Shown here: positions 61,347 through 64,000 of the stretch, in pieces
Numbering within the stretch: position 1 is the first letter of the stretch
Layout of the letters: each line of letters begins with the position of its first letter
From: an uncultured Collinsella sp.
GTDB lineage: Bacteria; Actinomycetota; Coriobacteriia; Coriobacteriales; Coriobacteriaceae
Assembly (NCBI GenBank): GCA_958415625.1
Contig: CATYZI010000007.1
Span: 1 to 64,000, forward strand
Length of the DNA stretch: 64,000 nt
Direction: 5' to 3'
Notes under the pieces: generated by a model
The model's input: the letters and a program-made list of their open reading frames with translations, nothing else
Database searches by the model: none
What the model was told of the DNA's origin: nothing
Position numbers and translations under genes: made by a program

Positions 61347-62345
61347 CTAGCGCGCCATGGCGTCGCGGCCAGCCTCGACCCGCTTGCGCTGGGCGGCGCG
61401 CTCCTCGCCGGTCAGGCGCTCAAAGAGGTGCCCGATAATTGAGGCCAACACCTGCTGAAACAGCGTGCCGCACATGACGGGGAATACCACTTCGCCGGGA
61501 AAATATTGCGTGGCGATGACGGCACCCGAAGAGATGTTGCGCATGCCGCAGGTAAAGCACATGGTGGTCATCTCGCTATACGGCAGGTGCAGGGCCCGGG
61601 CGATCAGGACGCCGATGATAAAGCCGCTGATGGCGAACACCAGGATAAAGAGCGCGACTTCTAAGCGCTCAACATTCATGTGTAGCACGTACTCGCTCAT
61701 AGCGGTGGAGTTGGACGCGATGACGCCCATCATCATGAACTTGCAGGCGGGCGAGAGCGCGGGAGAGAGTTTCTCGTGGCCCCAGCCGCGCGTGAGTTCA
61801 TTGATGACAATACCGAGCACAGCGGGGATGGCGATCATAAAGGCCATGTTCTGCATCATGCTCGGCACATCGATCGAGACGGTGGCGCCCAGCAAGAGCT
61901 TGAGCGTGAGCGGAATCGTCACGGGCGAGATGACCGAGGACGTCAGGATAATGGTGAGCGCAAGCGGGCCGTTGCCGCCGAACATGCTAATCCACATAAA
62001 GGCGGTGACTGCCACGGGTACGCTGTACTCGAGCACGATGCCGCAGACAAGGTTGGGGTTGGAACCAAAGAACAACAACCCCATGGCATAGGCTGCGATA
62101 GGGATGAGCACCGCCGAGACGAGTAGCGCCAAGACCAGGTGCAACGGACGGCGGAACACCTCGGCAACCTGGTGAAAGGTGTTGCTGAGCGCACCTTGGA
62201 ACGTCATAAAGGCAAACAGGGCGGGAACGATGGGCTTGAGCACGCCGATCTGCTGGGGAAAGAGCACGCCGAGCGTCACGCAAATCGGAACGATGACCTG
62301 CATGTGCCCCGCGAGAAACTTGCCCAGTCCAACCCATTGCTTCAT
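61347..62345 (-). CDS. Bile acid:sodium symporter (BASS) family transporter
   Basis: This 332-residue membrane protein has about ten helices, with family patterns FMTFQGALSN, EYSVPVAV and CFTCGMRNISSGAVIATQYFPGEV. BASS proteins import organic anions with sodium; whether this one carries bile acids cannot be told. A GGGAG site precedes the start. Confidence 0.87.
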   Translation of the reverse strand: MKQWVGLGKFLAGHMQVIVPICVTLGVLFPQQIGVLKPIVPALFAFMTFQGALSNTFHQVAEVFRRPLHLVLALLVSAVLIPIAAYAMGLLFFGSNPNLVCGIVLEYSVPVAVTAFMWISMFGGNGPLALTIILTSSVISPVTIPLTLKLLLGATVSIDVPSMMQNMAFMIAIPAVLGIVINELTRGWGHEKLSPALSPACKFMMMGVIASNSTAMSEYVLHMNVERLEVALFILVFAISGFIIGVLIARALHLPYSEMTTMCFTCGMRNISSGAVIATQYFPGEVVFPVMCGTLFQQVLASIIGHLFERLTGEERAAQRKRVEAGRDAMAR

Positions 62346-62569
62346 ATGCTCTTGTGACTCCCTTTGCTCGTGAATCCGTTTTGAATGGATATGCTAGACG
62401 CTCGCGTGCGTCCGTGCGTCAGAAACGCTTGAATATTTCGAGGCTATTACCGGCATCGTTTACCGAAACCGCGGCGTACTGCGGCGATTTGCGTCCGCGC
62501 TGCACGGTATAATAAATTCGTTCAACAGATCTGCCTGCCGAAGCGGGCATACACAGAGGACTCATCGCT
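62346..62569. promoter_or_regulatory. Divergent region with TATAAT box for the recJ leader
   Basis: A perfect TATAAT lies at 62508-62513, 56 bases before the leader ATG at 62570. No clear -35 hexamer was found at standard spacing. Confidence 0.5.
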
Positions 62570-62635
62570 ATGAACCGTGAGAGGTATCGCGGCGACCTGC
62601 CCCTATCGGGGGTGGGCGCCTATGTCATCGCTTAA
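62570..62635 (+). CDS. Possible 21-residue leader peptide overlapping recJ
   Basis: An ATG at 62570, with AGAGGA nine bases upstream, opens a 21-codon frame that ends at 62635, 14 bases inside recJ. The stretch CTGCCCC-tatc-GGGGGTGGG in it can pair with the recJ ribosome site, so translating the leader would open that site. This is a hypothesis, as no product is known. Confidence 0.45.
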   Translation: MNRERYRGDLPLSGVGAYVIA

Positions 62636-64000
62636 GACGACGCATCGCTGGGCGGTCGCTCAGCAAAACCCCGAACTCGAAAAGGAGCTTTCGGCTGGCC
62701 TGGGAATACCCGGGCTGGTGGCGCGCATTATGGTTGCGCACGGCATTACATCCATCGAAGAAGGCCAGCTGTTTTTGACGCCTTCGCTCGATCGCGACTG
62801 GGCTGACCCACTCATTATCCCGGGCATGTCGGTCGTTGCCGACCGCGTCGAGCGTGCTATTCGCAACCACGAGCACATCGCGGTCTTTGGCGATTTTGAC
62901 GTTGACGGCATTACGTCGACCTGCCTGTTAACCGAGGCACTGCGCACGTTTGGCGCCGATGTCACGCCGTTTATTCCGCATCGCTTTGACGAGGGCTACG
63001 GCCTGTCGCGCGCGGCGCTCGACCGCGTTAACGAGCTCGCTCGCCCTCAGCTGATCGTGACCGTCGATAACGGTATTGCCGCCAAGGAAGAAGTCTCCTA
63101 TCTGGAGAGCCTGGGGATCGATTTGGTGGTCACGGACCATCACGAGCCCTCCGACCAGGTGCCGCAGGGCGTGCCCCTGACCGACCCCAAGCTCGAGGAC
63201 GAGGGCCCCTCGCGCGAGCTTGCCGGTGCCGGCGTGGCACTCAAGCTGGTGCAGGTCCTGGGCGAGCGTTTGGGCAAGCCGTCGTATTGGCGTTCGCTGA
63301 TCGAGGTCGCGGCGCTGGGCACCGTGTCCGACATGATGCCGCTCACGCCCGAGAATCGCGCACTGGTCGCCGAGGGCATCCAGCAGATGCGCGTGACGGC
63401 CCGTCCCGGCTATATCGCGCTTGCCGCACTTGCCAAGGCCGACCTTTCTACCATTACGGCCGACGGCCTGTCGTTTTCGCTCATCCCTCGTCTGAATGCT
63501 GCCGGCCGCATGGCTGATCCCAAGCTGGCGCTCGACCTGCTGCTTGCCCGTGATCCTATCGAAGCAAGTGCACTGGCAGCCGAGCTCGAGGAAATCAATC
63601 GCCAACGCCGTGAGATCGAGGCGGAGCTCACGCGCGATGCCATGGCGAAGGTCGAGGAGACTTATGACGGCGGGCGCGCAATCGTCGTGGGCGGCGAGGG
63701 CTGGCACGAGGGCGTCAAAGGCATCGTGGCGAGCCGCTTGACCAATCGCTATCACGTGCCGGCGCTGCTGTTCTCGATCGAGGACGGTATCGCGCGCGGC
63801 TCTGGTCGCTCGGTGGGCAAAGTTAACCTGTTTGACGCCGTCGAGCGTTGTTCCGACCTGCTGATTCGTCGCGGCGGACATGCCGGTGCGGTGGGTGTGA
63901 CCATCGAGGCATCCAAGCTCGATGAGTTCCGCCGCCGCCTTTCCGCCGTGCTATCGGAGCTTTCCGCCGAGGACTTTGAAGACACCGACGAGGTCGCCGC
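62622..64000 (+). CDS. recJ: Single-stranded-DNA-specific exonuclease RecJ (5' part)
   Basis: The window ends inside this gene, leaving about 459 residues. It belongs to the DHH family: motif I is FGDFDVDG (89-96), and the DHH motif is VVTDHHEP. Later motifs such as LIPRLNAAGRM and the DHHA1-like GWHEGVKGIVASRL and RGGHAGAVG are also present. RecJ degrades single-stranded DNA 5' to 3' in recombination and repair. The ATG at 62622 follows GGGGGTGGG and lies in the leader ORF. Confidence 0.93.
   Translation, partial: MSSLKTTHRWAVAQQNPELEKELSAGLGIPGLVARIMVAHGITSIEEGQLFLTPSLDRDWADPLIIPGMSVVADRVERAIRNHEHIAVFGDFDVDGITSTCLLTEALRTFGADVTPFIPHRFDEGYGLSRAALDRVNELARPQLIVTVDNGIAAKEEVSYLESLGIDLVVTDHHEPSDQVPQGVPLTDPKLEDEGPSRELAGAGVALKLVQVLGERLGKPSYWRSLIEVAALGTVSDMMPLTPENRALVAEGIQQMRVTARPGYIALAALAKADLSTITADGLSFSLIPRLNAAGRMADPKLALDLLLARDPIEASALAAELEEINRQRREIEAELTRDAMAKVEETYDGGRAIVVGGEGWHEGVKGIVASRLTNRYHVPALLFSIEDGIARGSGRSVGKVNLFDAVERCSDLLIRRGGHAGAVGVTIEASKLDEFRRRLSAVLSELSAEDFEDTDEVA

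Overview
The window is ordinary chromosomal sequence from a high-GC, anaerobic, gut-type Actinomycetota, most likely Coriobacteriia and probably Collinsella. This rests on the GC-rich third codon positions, a sortase-like LAQTG signal, a Liv transporter with Tat-lipoprotein binding proteins, an electron-bifurcating lactate dehydrogenase/Etf set, and palindromic repeats of a kind I associate with Collinsella. The genus call is inference. No rRNA, tRNA, CRISPR array or transposase gene was seen.

Layout: 168-2777 Fe-alcohol and aldehyde dehydrogenase pair; 2844-3833 two small ORFs and a phosphoesterase; 3907-7375 LicT-type antiterminator, its RNA target, a PTS EIIBC and a ChbG-type deacetylase; 7515-12034 DUF2130 protein facing a DUF3516 helicase; 12156-12278 a MITE-like element; 12344-16059 trmB, a methyltransferase, and an XRE/DUF4097 pair; 16157-18943 elp3 and a spermidine-synthase-like protein; 18970-24588 a three-gene minus-strand operon (TerB-N/C protein, BrxD-like ATPase, Lhr-like helicase); 24676-28717 a DUF554 protein and a five-gene surface-protein operon; 29064-32689 D-lactate dehydrogenase with EtfB and a ferredoxin-fused EtfA; 32686-37127 HD protein, AzlCD, KdgT-like permease and a GGDEF protein; 37226-43754 EamA transporter, purL and a cation/proton antiporter; 43768-50770 an AT-richer accessory segment bracketed by two direct copies of a palindromic repeat; 50816-53123 SDR enzyme and homoserine dehydrogenase; 53376-59674 livK-livK-livHMGF; 59838-61316 cutC and a GalT-like protein; 61347-62345 BASS transporter; 62570 to the window end a short leader ORF and the 5' part of recJ.

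Two regions look like conflict systems. The stronger novel candidate is 45544-50413: five minus-strand genes, four of them joined by stop/start overlaps, encoding an FHA protein, an SPFH/zinc-ribbon protein, a four-helix membrane protein, a TIR-like (PF10137/Cap12-type) putative NADase and a zinc-ribbon/TPR protein. A convergent Fic protein lies beside it and repeats flank the whole segment. The second is the TerB/BrxD/Lhr trio at 18970-24588, which looks like a stand-alone relative of the brxD-brxHI part of type 2 BREX. The rest is metabolism and transport.
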